Shown here: positions 1 to 6,157 of the stretch, one piece after another
Numbering within the stretch: position 1 is the first letter of the stretch
Layout: the number at the start of each line of letters is the position of its first letter
Assembly: GCA_910587945.1 (NCBI GenBank)
Contig: CAJUNI010000091.1
Coordinates: 1-6,920, forward strand
Source of the DNA: an uncultured Parvibacter sp.
GTDB taxonomy: Bacteria > Actinomycetota > Coriobacteriia > Coriobacteriales > Eggerthellaceae
Length of the DNA: 6,920 nt
Direction of reading: 5' to 3'
Made by a program: the position numbers and the translations under genes
Notes under the pieces: generated by a model
What the model was told of the DNA's origin: nothing
Database searches by the model: none
Seen by the model: the letters and a program-made list of their open reading frames with translations, nothing else

Positions 1-1
1 T

Positions 2-961
2 GCCGATCGCTATAACCAGCGCTTTGGTACGGACTATGTGCTGGATGATGTGCTGATCACCACCGGCTCTCAGCAAATCCTGGACCTGCTGGGTAAGGTG
101 CTCCTCGATAAAGGCGATGGTGTCATTGTCGAAAAGCCCACTTATCTGGCCGCGATTCAAGCTTTCGCCCTTAATCAGCCGGTGTTCTACGGCGTTGAGC
201 TCACTGACGAGGGTCTTGATATCGACGAGCTGAATGAAGCACTCGATAAGGGTGCCAAGATGATCTATCTCATTCCGAATTTCCAGAACCCCACAGGTCT
301 TACCTATAGCGCGGAAGGTCGTCGCCAAGTGCGCGAGGCGCTTCAAGGGCGCAACATTGTGGTGGTGGAAGACGATCCCTACGGTGAACTTCGTTTTGAG
401 GGCGAATCATTGCCCTACATTGGTGGCACCGCACTGCCCCATGGTGTGATCATGGGTTCGTTCTCGAAGACTGTAACTCCTGGTTTCCGGATGGGCTATT
501 TGCTCACGAAGGATCATGAACTTCTGCGCAACTTGTCCATTGCAAAAGAGGCCGCTGACCTGCACACGAACGTGTTCTCGCAGTATGTTGTCTATGACTA
601 TCTCACCCACAATGAACTCGACGAGCATTTGGTAAAGATTCGCGATCTCTATCGCTCGCAGGCCAAGGCAATGACCGATGCCATGGAGGAATACTTCCCG
701 GATTCCGTGGAGTTCACCAAGCCTGAAGGCGGCATGTTCTTGTGGGTAACCTTGCCAGAAGGGATCTCGACCATGTCCATGTTCCCGCAGGCACTCGAGC
801 GCAATGTGGCCTTTGTGCCTGGGGATCCCTTCTACCCTGAAGAGGGTACCTATTCCACCATGCGCTTGAACTTTACCAACGCCGATGAGGAGACCATCAA
901 GGACGGCATTCGTCGCTTGGCAGAAGTGATCGAGGCCGAAATGGCGGCGCTGGAGGACTAA
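2..961 (+). CDS. PLP-dependent aminotransferase, class I/II (MocR/2-aminoadipate-like), 5' end outside window
   Basis: Fold-type I, pyridoxal-phosphate enzyme that moves an amino group between an amino acid and a 2-oxo acid in the cytoplasm. The reading frame is open from base 2, so the gene begins upstream; 319 codons are visible of an expected ~400 or more. Seen in order: the TGSQQ cofactor-phosphate loop, then NFQNPTG (codons at 278-298), then EDDPYGELR with the Asp that contacts the pyridine nitrogen. Next comes SFSKTVTPGFRMGY, whose Lys (codon 467-469) is the Schiff-base lysine, and finally MRLNFTN, whose Arg (863-865) should bind the substrate carboxylate. All key residues are present. 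The motif pattern resembles the LysN/aromatic aminotransferase branch and the C-terminal domain of MocR regulators. Whether a GntR helix-turn-helix precedes it cannot be seen, so substrate and enzyme-versus-regulator role are open. It converges on the MFS gene. Confidence 0.9.
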   Translation, partial: ADRYNQRFGTDYVLDDVLITTGSQQILDLLGKVLLDKGDGVIVEKPTYLAAIQAFALNQPVFYGVELTDEGLDIDELNEALDKGAKMIYLIPNFQNPTGLTYSAEGRRQVREALQGRNIVVVEDDPYGELRFEGESLPYIGGTALPHGVIMGSFSKTVTPGFRMGYLLTKDHELLRNLSIAKEAADLHTNVFSQYVVYDYLTHNELDEHLVKIRDLYRSQAKAMTDAMEEYFPDSVEFTKPEGGMFLWVTLPEGISTMSMFPQALERNVAFVPGDPFYPEEGTYSTMRLNFTNADEETIKDGIRRLAEVIEAEMAALED

Positions 962-1084
962 ACACAGCCGGTCAATCTGATGCGAGCAGCTTGGGGCTTC
1001 GGTGCTGGCACGCAGCTCGGGGAGGTCGAGAAACCGAAACAGATGCGTATAGCTTGAGGCCGCCTGAAAACTACGTAATGACGA

Positions 1085-1117
1085 GCAGCTTAGGGAAACC
1101 TAGGCTGCTTTCTTTTT
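1085..1117 (+). terminator. Intrinsic terminator for the aminotransferase
   Basis: A 10-bp stem (1085-1094 with 1099-1108, one G-U pair) closes a GAAA tetraloop and is followed by a T-rich tract TTTCTTTTT. The tract follows only on the plus strand, so it terminates rightward transcription. It lies 124 bases after the aminotransferase stop, and its 3' arm is inside the last codons of the convergent transporter gene. Confidence 0.8.
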
Positions 1118-2527
1118 GCGTTGGTGTCCAATGATGAGGGCGATGGCAGCCATGAGGGCGGCTAGGGAAGCAAACCCGAGCGCAATCTCGGGCACGAAGG
1201 ATTTGGATGTGGCGTCGATGATGAGACCGCCTGCAAAAGCGCCTACGGCCTTACCCATGTCCCCAAAGAAATAGAGTTCGCCATCCACAACGCCCCAATG
1301 CTCTTTAGGAGTAGCTTTGGCCGAGAGTGTCTTCAAGAACGGTGAGGTGGTGCCGACCGAGATGCCATAGCCAATAGCTGCCACAATAAGAACGGGGAAG
1401 GTGGGGAAGATACAAAGCAGCGTGAAGCCCACAATTTGTACGCACATGAGCGGGAAGAGAAGCCACGTACGATTGCTGTCGAAGAGTTTCCCACCACTCA
1501 AGCGACAGACTAACGTAGTGGCGCCAGCAGCAATGAAGAACGCGGCACCCATGGCAATGTCGGCGTGTTTTGCGAACACCAAAATGAATGCAATGCAGAA
1601 GCCTTTAGGCATGCGTCGGGCGAATGAAATGGCCATATAGGGAGCCACTTGGGGCATGAAGTAGGGCGCGATGAGGTTTCGCAGGCGTTCCTTGAGAGGC
1701 GGCTTTGCGACTATGGGTTGCGAGGTGGTTGCAGCGGACTCGCTTGTGGTGGGAGCGCCGGCAGGAGTTGTGTGAAGGCTAGTGTGAGGGGAAGCGGCGC
1801 CCGCAGGATGATGGGCGGTTTCGGAGGCAGTTGCAGGAGCAGTGTCGGAAGAGGCAGCCGCTTTTGCGGGGGATTTGGCGATAATTGTGTCAACGCTGGC
1901 GGCGTCTTGGGCGTCCTCCTTCGCCTGTTTCGCCCAGGACTGTTCTTTGTGATGGAGCACAATTACGGCTATAACCGCAACTACCATGAGTAGCGCGTAG
2001 AAGCCGTAAAAGCCCTGATAGCCAATGCCATCAAGCAAGCCGGTGGAGACCAAAGCGCCAAGCATGGTGCCGAGTGAGGTGCCTGCGCCTTTGATACCTA
2101 CGCGTCGCCCCAGATGCTTTTTGGTGGCGGATCCCATGACGGCCACGGTCATCACGTTGGTAGCCAGAGCAAAACTCGCTCCTTGGATGATGCGCGATGC
2201 CATAACGACGTAGAATTCATCGATGATGGCGGGAATTGCGACGCCCAACAGGAGTCCGCCAAGGCTCGCGAGCAGGACGCGGTAGTGAGTGAAATGGTCG
2301 GTGATTTGGCCGCCAATCAGTCGCATGACAGTACTTGCAAGGGTAAACACTGCCACAAAGGTTCCGCCAATGGTGGCTGAATATCCAAGAGTGTCGTAGT
2401 AATAGGGAATGCCGCTGTTCAAACCCTTCATGTAAAGGGAGGTAAAAAAGGTAATCACCACAAGCACTACGAGAGAAATGGTAGAAGCTTTGGGGATGGT
2501 GTGTTCGTGGGTTTTCGTTTCGCTCAT
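1100..2527 (-). CDS. Major facilitator superfamily transporter with long low-complexity central loop
   Basis: Integral membrane secondary transporter of 475 aa; the hydrophobic pattern fits 12 helices as two bundles of six. MFS motif A appears between helices 2 and 3 as GGQITDHFTHYR (residues 72-83), and its degenerate counterpart in the second half as LSGGKLFDSNR (343-353). The helix 6-7 loop (about 192-285) is long, cytoplasmic and rich in Ala, Ser, Thr, Pro and His, with basic ends. This loop is expected to be cytoplasmic in all MFS proteins but is longer than usual here. ATG start at 2527 is chosen because GGGAG (2533-2537) lies 5 bases upstream. Substrate cannot be read from the sequence; drug/metabolite efflux or sugar/organic acid movement are all possible. 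It is a single gene, converging with the aminotransferase and divergent from the B12-regulated lipoprotein. Confidence 0.9.
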   Translation of the reverse strand: MSETKTHEHTIPKASTISLVVLVVITFFTSLYMKGLNSGIPYYYDTLGYSATIGGTFVAVFTLASTVMRLIGGQITDHFTHYRVLLASLGGLLLGVAIPAIIDEFYVVMASRIIQGASFALATNVMTVAVMGSATKKHLGRRVGIKGAGTSLGTMLGALVSTGLLDGIGYQGFYGFYALLMVVAVIAVIVLHHKEQSWAKQAKEDAQDAASVDTIIAKSPAKAAASSDTAPATASETAHHPAGAASPHTSLHTTPAGAPTTSESAATTSQPIVAKPPLKERLRNLIAPYFMPQVAPYMAISFARRMPKGFCIAFILVFAKHADIAMGAAFFIAAGATTLVCRLSGGKLFDSNRTWLLFPLMCVQIVGFTLLCIFPTFPVLIVAAIGYGISVGTTSPFLKTLSAKATPKEHWGVVDGELYFFGDMGKAVGAFAGGLIIDATSKSFVPEIALGFASLAALMAAIALIIGHQRKKKAA

Positions 2528-2549
2528 AATGGCTCCCGCTCAAAGGTGA

Positions 2550-2579
2550 ATTCTTTTTGAGTATCGCACCATGCGTCAA
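2550..2579 (-). promoter_or_regulatory. Candidate promoter of the MFS gene
   Basis: On the minus strand TTGACG (2579-2574) and AAGAAT (2555-2550) are separated by 18 bases. This would give a short leader before the GGGAG ribosome binding site at 2533-2537. The -35 is good and the -10 is weak (4 of 6). Confidence 0.35.
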
Positions 2580-2703
2580 AGGTTCTGTTCATCCAAAACG
2601 TTGGTTTAAGAAATGAAATCCTGCGGCGATAAAGCCGATGAACTATTCGCTTTGCCTTGGCTTTTTCTCATTTAGAAGGTTTGCTCGGGAGAAGGGGAGA
2701 GTG

Positions 2704-2877
2704 GTTCGCTATTATAGGCACCGCTGCAAAGCACTATGACTCCATCGGAATGCGCGACGGATGCGCATAGCCTCGGGAAATGCAGGTGAAATTCCTGCGC
2801 TATACCAGTAACCGTAAAGTCTGGGAGTACTGTTTCCCAGCGAAGTCGGAACACCGAGCCGAATTGCCCGGAGTCCT
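2704..2877 (+). promoter_or_regulatory. Cobalamin (B12) riboswitch
   Basis: The leader of the DUF4430 lipoprotein carries the conserved parts of a cobalamin aptamer in order. An ATTATAGGCACC-type 5' segment starts at 2711. A hairpin ATGCGC/GCGCAT follows (2750-2755 with 2763-2768). The core GGGAAATGCAGGTGAAATTCC begins at 2775 and contains a 5-bp stem GCAGG/CCTGC (2782-2786 with 2794-2798). Then come ACCAGTAACCGTAA, a 6-bp hairpin CTGGGA/TCCCAG (2821-2826 with 2835-2840), and a B12 box AGTCGGAACACCGAGCC (2844-2860), which resembles the family consensus AGTCAGGATACCTGCC. No terminator follows. The Shine-Dalgarno AGGAG (2883-2887) lies just past the aptamer and can pair with TCCT at 2874-2877, so translational control is likely. 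In this family, adenosyl- or other cobalamin binding turns expression off. The exact ends are approximate. Confidence 0.85.
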
Positions 2878-2893
2878 GGAAAAGGAGAAATAA

Positions 2894-3364
2894 ATGGAAA
2901 AAGTGGGCAGTAACGCATTGTGGGTACGAGCAGGATTGAGCCTTCTTCTGGCTTGCTCTCTCGGTCTGATTTCATTAACCGGATGCGCTTCCAGTGATGG
3001 CGGATCGCAATCCCAAAACACGACGAACGCTCAACAGGAAGCGCCGGCAGCCTCTGATGCAGCGACCGAAGCGGTCACCTTGGTGGTGCTGGATCCTGAC
3101 AATGAAGGGGCTACGCTCAGCACCGAAGAGGTGGCGCTTGTGGAAGGTGGTACCGTCTATGATGCCCTCGAGGCATCGACGCTGGAGACGGATATTCAAG
3201 ATAGTCAATACGGGAAATTCCTCAATGCTATTGGTGACAAAGCTACGGAAGGCAATGGGGGATGGGTCTATACCGTTAATGGCGAAGAGGTCATGGAGTC
3301 CATCGACTCTTGCACCTTGAATCCCGGCGACACGGTGGAGTTTGAGTACATCGTGTTCTCGTAG
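2894..3364 (+). CDS. DUF4430 (transcobalamin C-terminal-like) lipoprotein, probable B12-binding surface protein
   Basis: Predicted 156-aa lipoprotein anchored on the outside of the membrane. Residues 1-30 form a signal peptide with hydrophobic core 13-28 and lipobox LTGC, so Cys31 is the lipidation site. A Ser/Gln/Ala-rich linker spans 32-60. Residues 61-156 match the DUF4430 fold, with VEGGTVYDAL, GGWVYTVNGE and LNPGDTVEFEY as its hallmarks. DUF4430 (Pfam PF14478) is the family related to the C-terminal beta domain of transcobalamin and intrinsic factor. The gene sits directly behind a cobalamin riboswitch and is followed by its own terminator, so B12 capture is a strong inference, probably handing over to a transporter encoded elsewhere. 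AGGAG at 2883-2887 is 6 bases before the ATG. A B12-unrelated DUF4430 role is the alternative but the riboswitch argues against it. Confidence 0.88.
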   Translation: MEKVGSNALWVRAGLSLLLACSLGLISLTGCASSDGGSQSQNTTNAQQEAPAASDAATEAVTLVVLDPDNEGATLSTEEVALVEGGTVYDALEASTLETDIQDSQYGKFLNAIGDKATEGNGGWVYTVNGEEVMESIDSCTLNPGDTVEFEYIVFS

Positions 3365-3398
3365 CCACGCAGCTGGCTGATTTAATTGCTGAACCCTG

Positions 3399-3438
3399 AG
3401 GCCTCGGAACACGTTTGCTAGTGTGACGAGGCCTTTTG
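3399..3438 (+). terminator. Intrinsic terminator of the DUF4430 gene
   Basis: Perfect 8-bp stem AGGCCTCG/CGAGGCCT (3399-3406 with 3427-3434). Inside it a GA/GA internal loop and a 4-bp ACAC/GTGT stem can form, and TTTT follows. On the minus strand no T tract follows the stem, so it acts mainly on rightward transcripts from the lipoprotein gene. It also separates that gene from the convergent neighbour. Confidence 0.85.
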
Positions 3439-3461
3439 AAACGCGCGAAGCTTAAGAAGTC

Positions 3462-4616
3462 TTAGCTCGATGTTGAAGTGGCATCGGGGGAGGCGGACGA
3501 GCTTTGCGCGTTGTTATTTTCTGAGGAAGTGCCGCTGTCGGGAGAGGTGGTAGAAGAGCCGGAAGTGGTACTGTCGCCATCAGAAGAAGTAGTGCCGTTT
3601 GAGCCCTCCGTTGAGGAGGAGGTTTTGTCGTCTGTGCTGTTGGATTGATCTTGGGATGAGTCGCCCTTATTGGTGGTGGTCGTGGAGTCGCTTCCGTTGG
3701 TGGCGGCTTGGTTAGGGTCTGTAGGGTTGGGAGTCGTGCCGTCTGGTTGGGTGGTGTCATCGGTGTCGCTTGAGGAAGAATCACTGTCGGAGTCGTCCGT
3801 GCTTTGGTGATCCTGCTGGTCAGAAGGTACGGTTTTGGTGACATAGATGGGTGCGGGCTTAGTGCCCAAGCCTTCGCCGGTGGTGAGTACATAGACGGCG
3901 ATGCCTGAGGCTGCAACCGCTAACAGGGCAGATACGATGCAGACGATGATAAGTCCGCGCATGACATGGCGCTGATGGCGCACGGCCAGGAGCGCTTCGG
4001 CGCTTTGGGGCGCCTTGGCGGGAGCGCTTGTGCTGGTGGATGGGATATTCAGCGTTGCGGTAGGCGCGCTCGTGGGAGATTGGCTGGTGTTGGAGGAGCC
4101 CGCTGGGTGGGTAGCGCTTGGGCCAGAAGCGGAGGAGAGTGGTTGGGTTTCGGCGCTGGCAGCTGCCCCGTGGGAGGGTGTGAGTGGTTGGGTTTTTTCG
4201 CCACTAACTGCCTCGTGAGTGACCGCGAGCTGCTGGGTTTCATCGGCGACGACTGCCGCGTGGGCAGGAGAATGGGACGAGGCTTCTGGACGAGTGGTCG
4301 TCTGGTGTGCCGGCGCCTGAGTCTTTGCGCTCGCGGCTTCGCCAGCAAGGGGAGTTTGCGCCTTGGTGAGCGAATCGTGGATGGAGGGCAGAGGGAGCTC
4401 TTTGATCTTCTCGGCGGAATCTCGAAGGAACTTTTTGTAGGCTGACGCCGCGAGGGTGGACACAATGGAAGCCACTGCCACGCCAATTACTGAACCTGCG
4501 ATGCCAATATAGGAGGACAGGAGCATAGAAGTTACTGCCGCAAGCGCGGTGGCAATAACTTGAGCTGCTGAAATATCACTAAACAGCCGGTTCTTCTTTT
4601 CCTGTTCGTCCGCCAC
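3462..4616 (-). CDS. Unrecognised membrane protein with TQ(Q/P)L repeats and Ser/Thr/Asp-rich tail
   Basis: 384 aa; no known function recognised. The start is GTG at 4616, supported by AAGGGA at 4621-4626 four bases upstream. Residues 1-16 are charged. Residues 18-58 are a hydrophobic Ala/Ser/Gly/Ile stretch that could form one hairpin of two helices, ending in KKFLRDSAEK. Residues 75-215 are a low-complexity Ala/Pro/Thr/Ser/His region. Inside it, three 15-residue repeats each carry TQ(Q/P)L after a charged residue, at Thr127, Thr142 and Thr157. A further membrane helix spans about 220-245. It is followed by KPAPIYVTKTV and then a tail (265-384) made almost only of Ser, Thr, Asp, Asn and Gly, ending abruptly. 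The layout suggests a cytoplasmic middle region and an outside, wall-spanning tail. The tail composition can arise from slippage-prone codons, so its length is probably variable between strains. Confidence 0.8.
   Translation of the reverse strand: MADEQEKKNRLFSDISAAQVIATALAAVTSMLLSSYIGIAGSVIGVAVASIVSTLAASAYKKFLRDSAEKIKELPLPSIHDSLTKAQTPLAGEAASAKTQAPAHQTTTRPEASSHSPAHAAVVADETQQLAVTHEAVSGEKTQPLTPSHGAAASAETQPLSSASGPSATHPAGSSNTSQSPTSAPTATLNIPSTSTSAPAKAPQSAEALLAVRHQRHVMRGLIIVCIVSALLAVAASGIAVYVLTTGEGLGTKPAPIYVTKTVPSDQQDHQSTDDSDSDSSSSDTDDTTQPDGTTPNPTDPNQAATNGSDSTTTTNKGDSSQDQSNSTDDKTSSSTEGSNGTTSSDGDSTTSGSSTTSPDSGTSSENNNAQSSSASPDATSTSS
4141..4275 (-). repeat. Three 45-bp imperfect tandem repeats inside the membrane-protein gene
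   Basis: Units begin at 4141, 4186 and 4231 on the plus strand, exactly 45 bases apart. Each contains TGGGTTT (complement of the Thr-Gln-Pro/Gln codons) and a (C)TGCC.CGTG stretch 13-16 bases later. The period is a multiple of three, so the repeat keeps the reading frame. It encodes the 15-residue TQ(Q/P)L repeat. Confidence 0.75.
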
Positions 4617-4852
4617 AATATCCCTTCGCGTTTCTTGGTTTGTTCCAATAACCTGCTAAATCTCTTACCCAAAAATGAATTGGTAGAGGTGCTTTAAGGT
4701 GACTGCCTGGCATCTCCGCAACGTTCTTTTGGTCTATGGAGTTCATTGTTGAGTCCACAGATGGTCTATCTGTGAGGATTGGCAGAATGTTCAAATACTG
4801 TCGAAGTGTCATGACCAAGGTGTAAGGCCGCCGAAGGATGGCCGGGTTCGGG
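4617..4852. other. Divergent intergenic region with a perfect 7-bp inverted repeat
   Basis: This gap lies between the minus-strand membrane protein and guaA. CACAGAT (4756-4762) and ATCTGTG (4768-4774) form a perfect inverted repeat with a 5-base spacer. The spacer begins with GGTCTAT, which also occurs at 4731-4737. It could be an operator or a small hairpin. No convincing -35/-10 pair was found for the minus-strand gene. The rest of the gap shows no gene or recognised motif. Confidence 0.4.
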
Positions 4853-4858
4853 TATAAT
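4853..4858 (+). promoter_or_regulatory. guaA -10 box
   Basis: A consensus TATAAT lies 39 bases before the guaA start, giving a leader of about 30 bases. No clear -35 hexamer is found 16-18 bases upstream, so an activator or another element may substitute. No purine (PRPP or guanine) riboswitch fits in so short a leader. Confidence 0.55.
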
Positions 4859-4897
4859 TTTTCCGCTACAAAACAGACCCTACTTTGAGGAGGCAGC

Positions 4898-5878
4898 ATG
4901 GATCCCAATGTCCGACCTGATTCAATGGAGCGCATCACCACTCCGGAACTTGCCCAAGCCTTTATTGATGAACAGGTGGAGGCCATTCGTCAGCAAGTGG
5001 GGGACAAAAAGGTACTGTTGGCGCTTTCGGGCGGAGTGGATTCGAGCGTTGTAGCAGCGCTGCTGATCAAAGCTATCGGCAAGAATCTCATTTGCGTGCA
5101 TGTAAATCATGGTCTTATGCGCAAGGGCGAGTCCGAGCAGGTCATTGACGTATTCCAGAATCAGATGGATGCCAACTTGGTCTACGTGGATGCTACGGAT
5201 CGATTCTTGGATCTTTTGGATGGCGTGGAGGAACCGGAAACAAAGCGCAAGATTATCGGCGCTGAGTTTATTCGCGTGTTTGAAGAAGAAGCGCGCAAAG
5301 TAGGCGATGAGGTTGACTTCTTGGGTCAGGGAACGATCTACCCCGACATTCTTGAATCCAAAGATGGCGTGAAGGCTCATCACAATGTCGGTGGCCTGCC
5401 GGAGGATCTGGAATTCGAACTCGTTGAGCCGGTGAAGCTTCTCTATAAAGACGAAGTACGTGTGGTGGGTCGCGAGCTGGGTCTGCCTGAGAACATGGTC
5501 GAGCGTCAGCCGTTCCCGGGTCCGGGCCTGGGTGTGCGCTGTCTCGGCGCTATCACGCGAGATCGTTTAGAGGCACTGCGTGAGGCCGACGCCATTGTGC
5601 GAGAAGAAATGGAAGCGGCCAACGTGGGCGCTTGGCAGTATTTCGCGGTGGTTCCCGATATGCGCGCCACGGGCGTTCGCGATGGCGTGCGTGCCTATGA
5701 GTGGCCGGCCATCATCCGCGCTATTAACACTGTGGACGTGATGACCGCCGAGGTGCCCGAACTGGACTGGGCGCTGCTCAAGCGCATGTGCGATCGCATT
5801 ACTCACGAAGTACCGGGCGTTTGCCGTGTCTGCTATGACTTGACGCCGAAGCCCGTGGGTACCGTCGAGTGGGAGTAG
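4898..5878 (+). CDS. guaA: GMP synthase, stand-alone ATP-pyrophosphatase subunit (no amidotransferase domain)
   Basis: Converts XMP to GMP using ATP and ammonia, the last step of de novo guanine nucleotide synthesis. The protein has 326 aa against ~510-525 for ordinary bacterial GuaA. The missing part is the whole N-terminal class I glutamine amidotransferase domain. Present are the PP-loop SGGVDSS (44-50), HVNHGLMRKGE (68-78), FLGQGTIYPD (141-150), HHNVGGLPEDL (161-171) and QPFPGPGLGVR (204-214). The C-terminal dimerisation/XMP-binding part ends in KPVGTVEWE, the usual family ending. ATG at 4898 is chosen because GAGGAGG (4887-4893) is 4 bases upstream; a second Met at residue 10 lacks this. 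Two-subunit GMP synthases with separate amidotransferase and synthetase subunits are established in archaea. The stand-alone form here therefore needs a separate glutaminase subunit or free ammonia; none is in the window. No upstream debris of the lost domain is visible. Confidence 0.95.
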   Translation: MDPNVRPDSMERITTPELAQAFIDEQVEAIRQQVGDKKVLLALSGGVDSSVVAALLIKAIGKNLICVHVNHGLMRKGESEQVIDVFQNQMDANLVYVDATDRFLDLLDGVEEPETKRKIIGAEFIRVFEEEARKVGDEVDFLGQGTIYPDILESKDGVKAHHNVGGLPEDLEFELVEPVKLLYKDEVRVVGRELGLPENMVERQPFPGPGLGVRCLGAITRDRLEALREADAIVREEMEAANVGAWQYFAVVPDMRATGVRDGVRAYEWPAIIRAINTVDVMTAEVPELDWALLKRMCDRITHEVPGVCRVCYDLTPKPVGTVEWE

Positions 5879-5901
5879 CAGAACACTTGTTCGTAGCTTT
5901 T

Positions 5902-5932
5902 TGAGTCAGCGACCGTAGCCCTTTTTGACTCA
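5902..5932 (+). repeat. Dispersed 31-bp hairpin repeat, copy 1
   Basis: Arms TGAGTCA (5902-5908) and TGACTCA (5926-5932) are perfect inverted repeats around the 17-nt loop GCGACCGTAGCCCTTTT. At this copy flanking T and A runs extend the stem to 10 bp (5899-5908 with 5926-5935). The copy lies 23 bases after the guaA stop and before the guaA terminator, so it is in the guaA 3' untranslated region. Immediately upstream, GTAGCTTTTTGAGTCA (5893-5908) resembles the right half of the repeat, as if a partial tandem copy were present. Confidence 0.9.
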
Positions 5933-5937
5933 AAAGT

Positions 5938-5972
5938 GAGCCGTCGGATCAAAACCGGCGGCTCTTCTTATC
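5938..5972 (+). terminator. Intrinsic terminator of guaA
   Basis: A 10-bp stem (GAGCCGTCGG at 5938-5947 with CCGGCGGCTC at 5955-5964, one G-U pair) closes the loop ATCAAAA. It is followed by TTCTTATCT. It lies 59 bases after the guaA stop and just after the first hairpin repeat. Confidence 0.8.
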
Positions 5973-6034
5973 TGATCATATGTGGCAGTTGCCATAGGCG
6001 AGTTCGGGCGATGTAAATGAGGCAAGTCAGACGG

Positions 6035-6063
6035 TTGGCCGTCTCTCGGCGTGTACTTAAAAT
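6035..6063 (+). promoter_or_regulatory. Candidate promoter of the 110-aa gene
   Basis: TTGGCC (6035-6040) and TAAAAT (6058-6063) have a 17-base spacer. Transcription would start near 6070 and leave a leader of about 88 bases. The -35 overlaps a small GACGG/CCGTC palindrome (6030-6043). Confidence 0.5.
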
Positions 6064-6091
6064 GAAGATTCAGGGATGTTTAGTATGCGAT

Positions 6092-6110
6092 GTTGGTGAG
6101 CTGCACCAAC
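6092..6110 (+). promoter_or_regulatory. Inverted repeat in the leader of the 110-aa gene
   Basis: GTTGGTG (6092-6098) and CACCAAC (6104-6110) are perfectly complementary around AGCTG. The site lies about 48 bases before the start codon, downstream of the candidate promoter. It could be a repressor operator or an RNA hairpin; nothing decides between them. Confidence 0.45.
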
Positions 6111-6157
6111 TCAGCTGTAGCTATGATTGGAAGAAGTCGATTTGTGAGGAGTCGGGC

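Noticed and set aside
1649..1993. Plus-strand frame of 114 codons opposite the MFS gene
   Set aside because: It lies opposite the low-complexity loop of the transporter, has Gly/Cys/Arg-rich translation typical of antisense shadow frames and no supporting signals.
3966..4445. Plus-strand frame of 159 codons opposite the membrane-protein gene
   Set aside because: It is the antisense of Ala/Ser/Thr/Pro-rich codons, with a Gly/Trp/Cys-rich product and no ribosome site; the minus-strand gene has a start, helices and a proper ribosome site.
5902..5932. Hairpin repeat as a rho-independent terminator
   Set aside because: The stem is only 7 bp with moderate GC, the T run is inside the loop rather than after the stem, and guaA already has a good terminator directly downstream.
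6017..6157. 47-residue N-terminal extension of the 110-aa protein
   Set aside because: The extension spans the candidate promoter -10 and the leader inverted repeat, has no ribosome site and a different composition; the ATG at 6158 has GAGGAG at ideal spacing.
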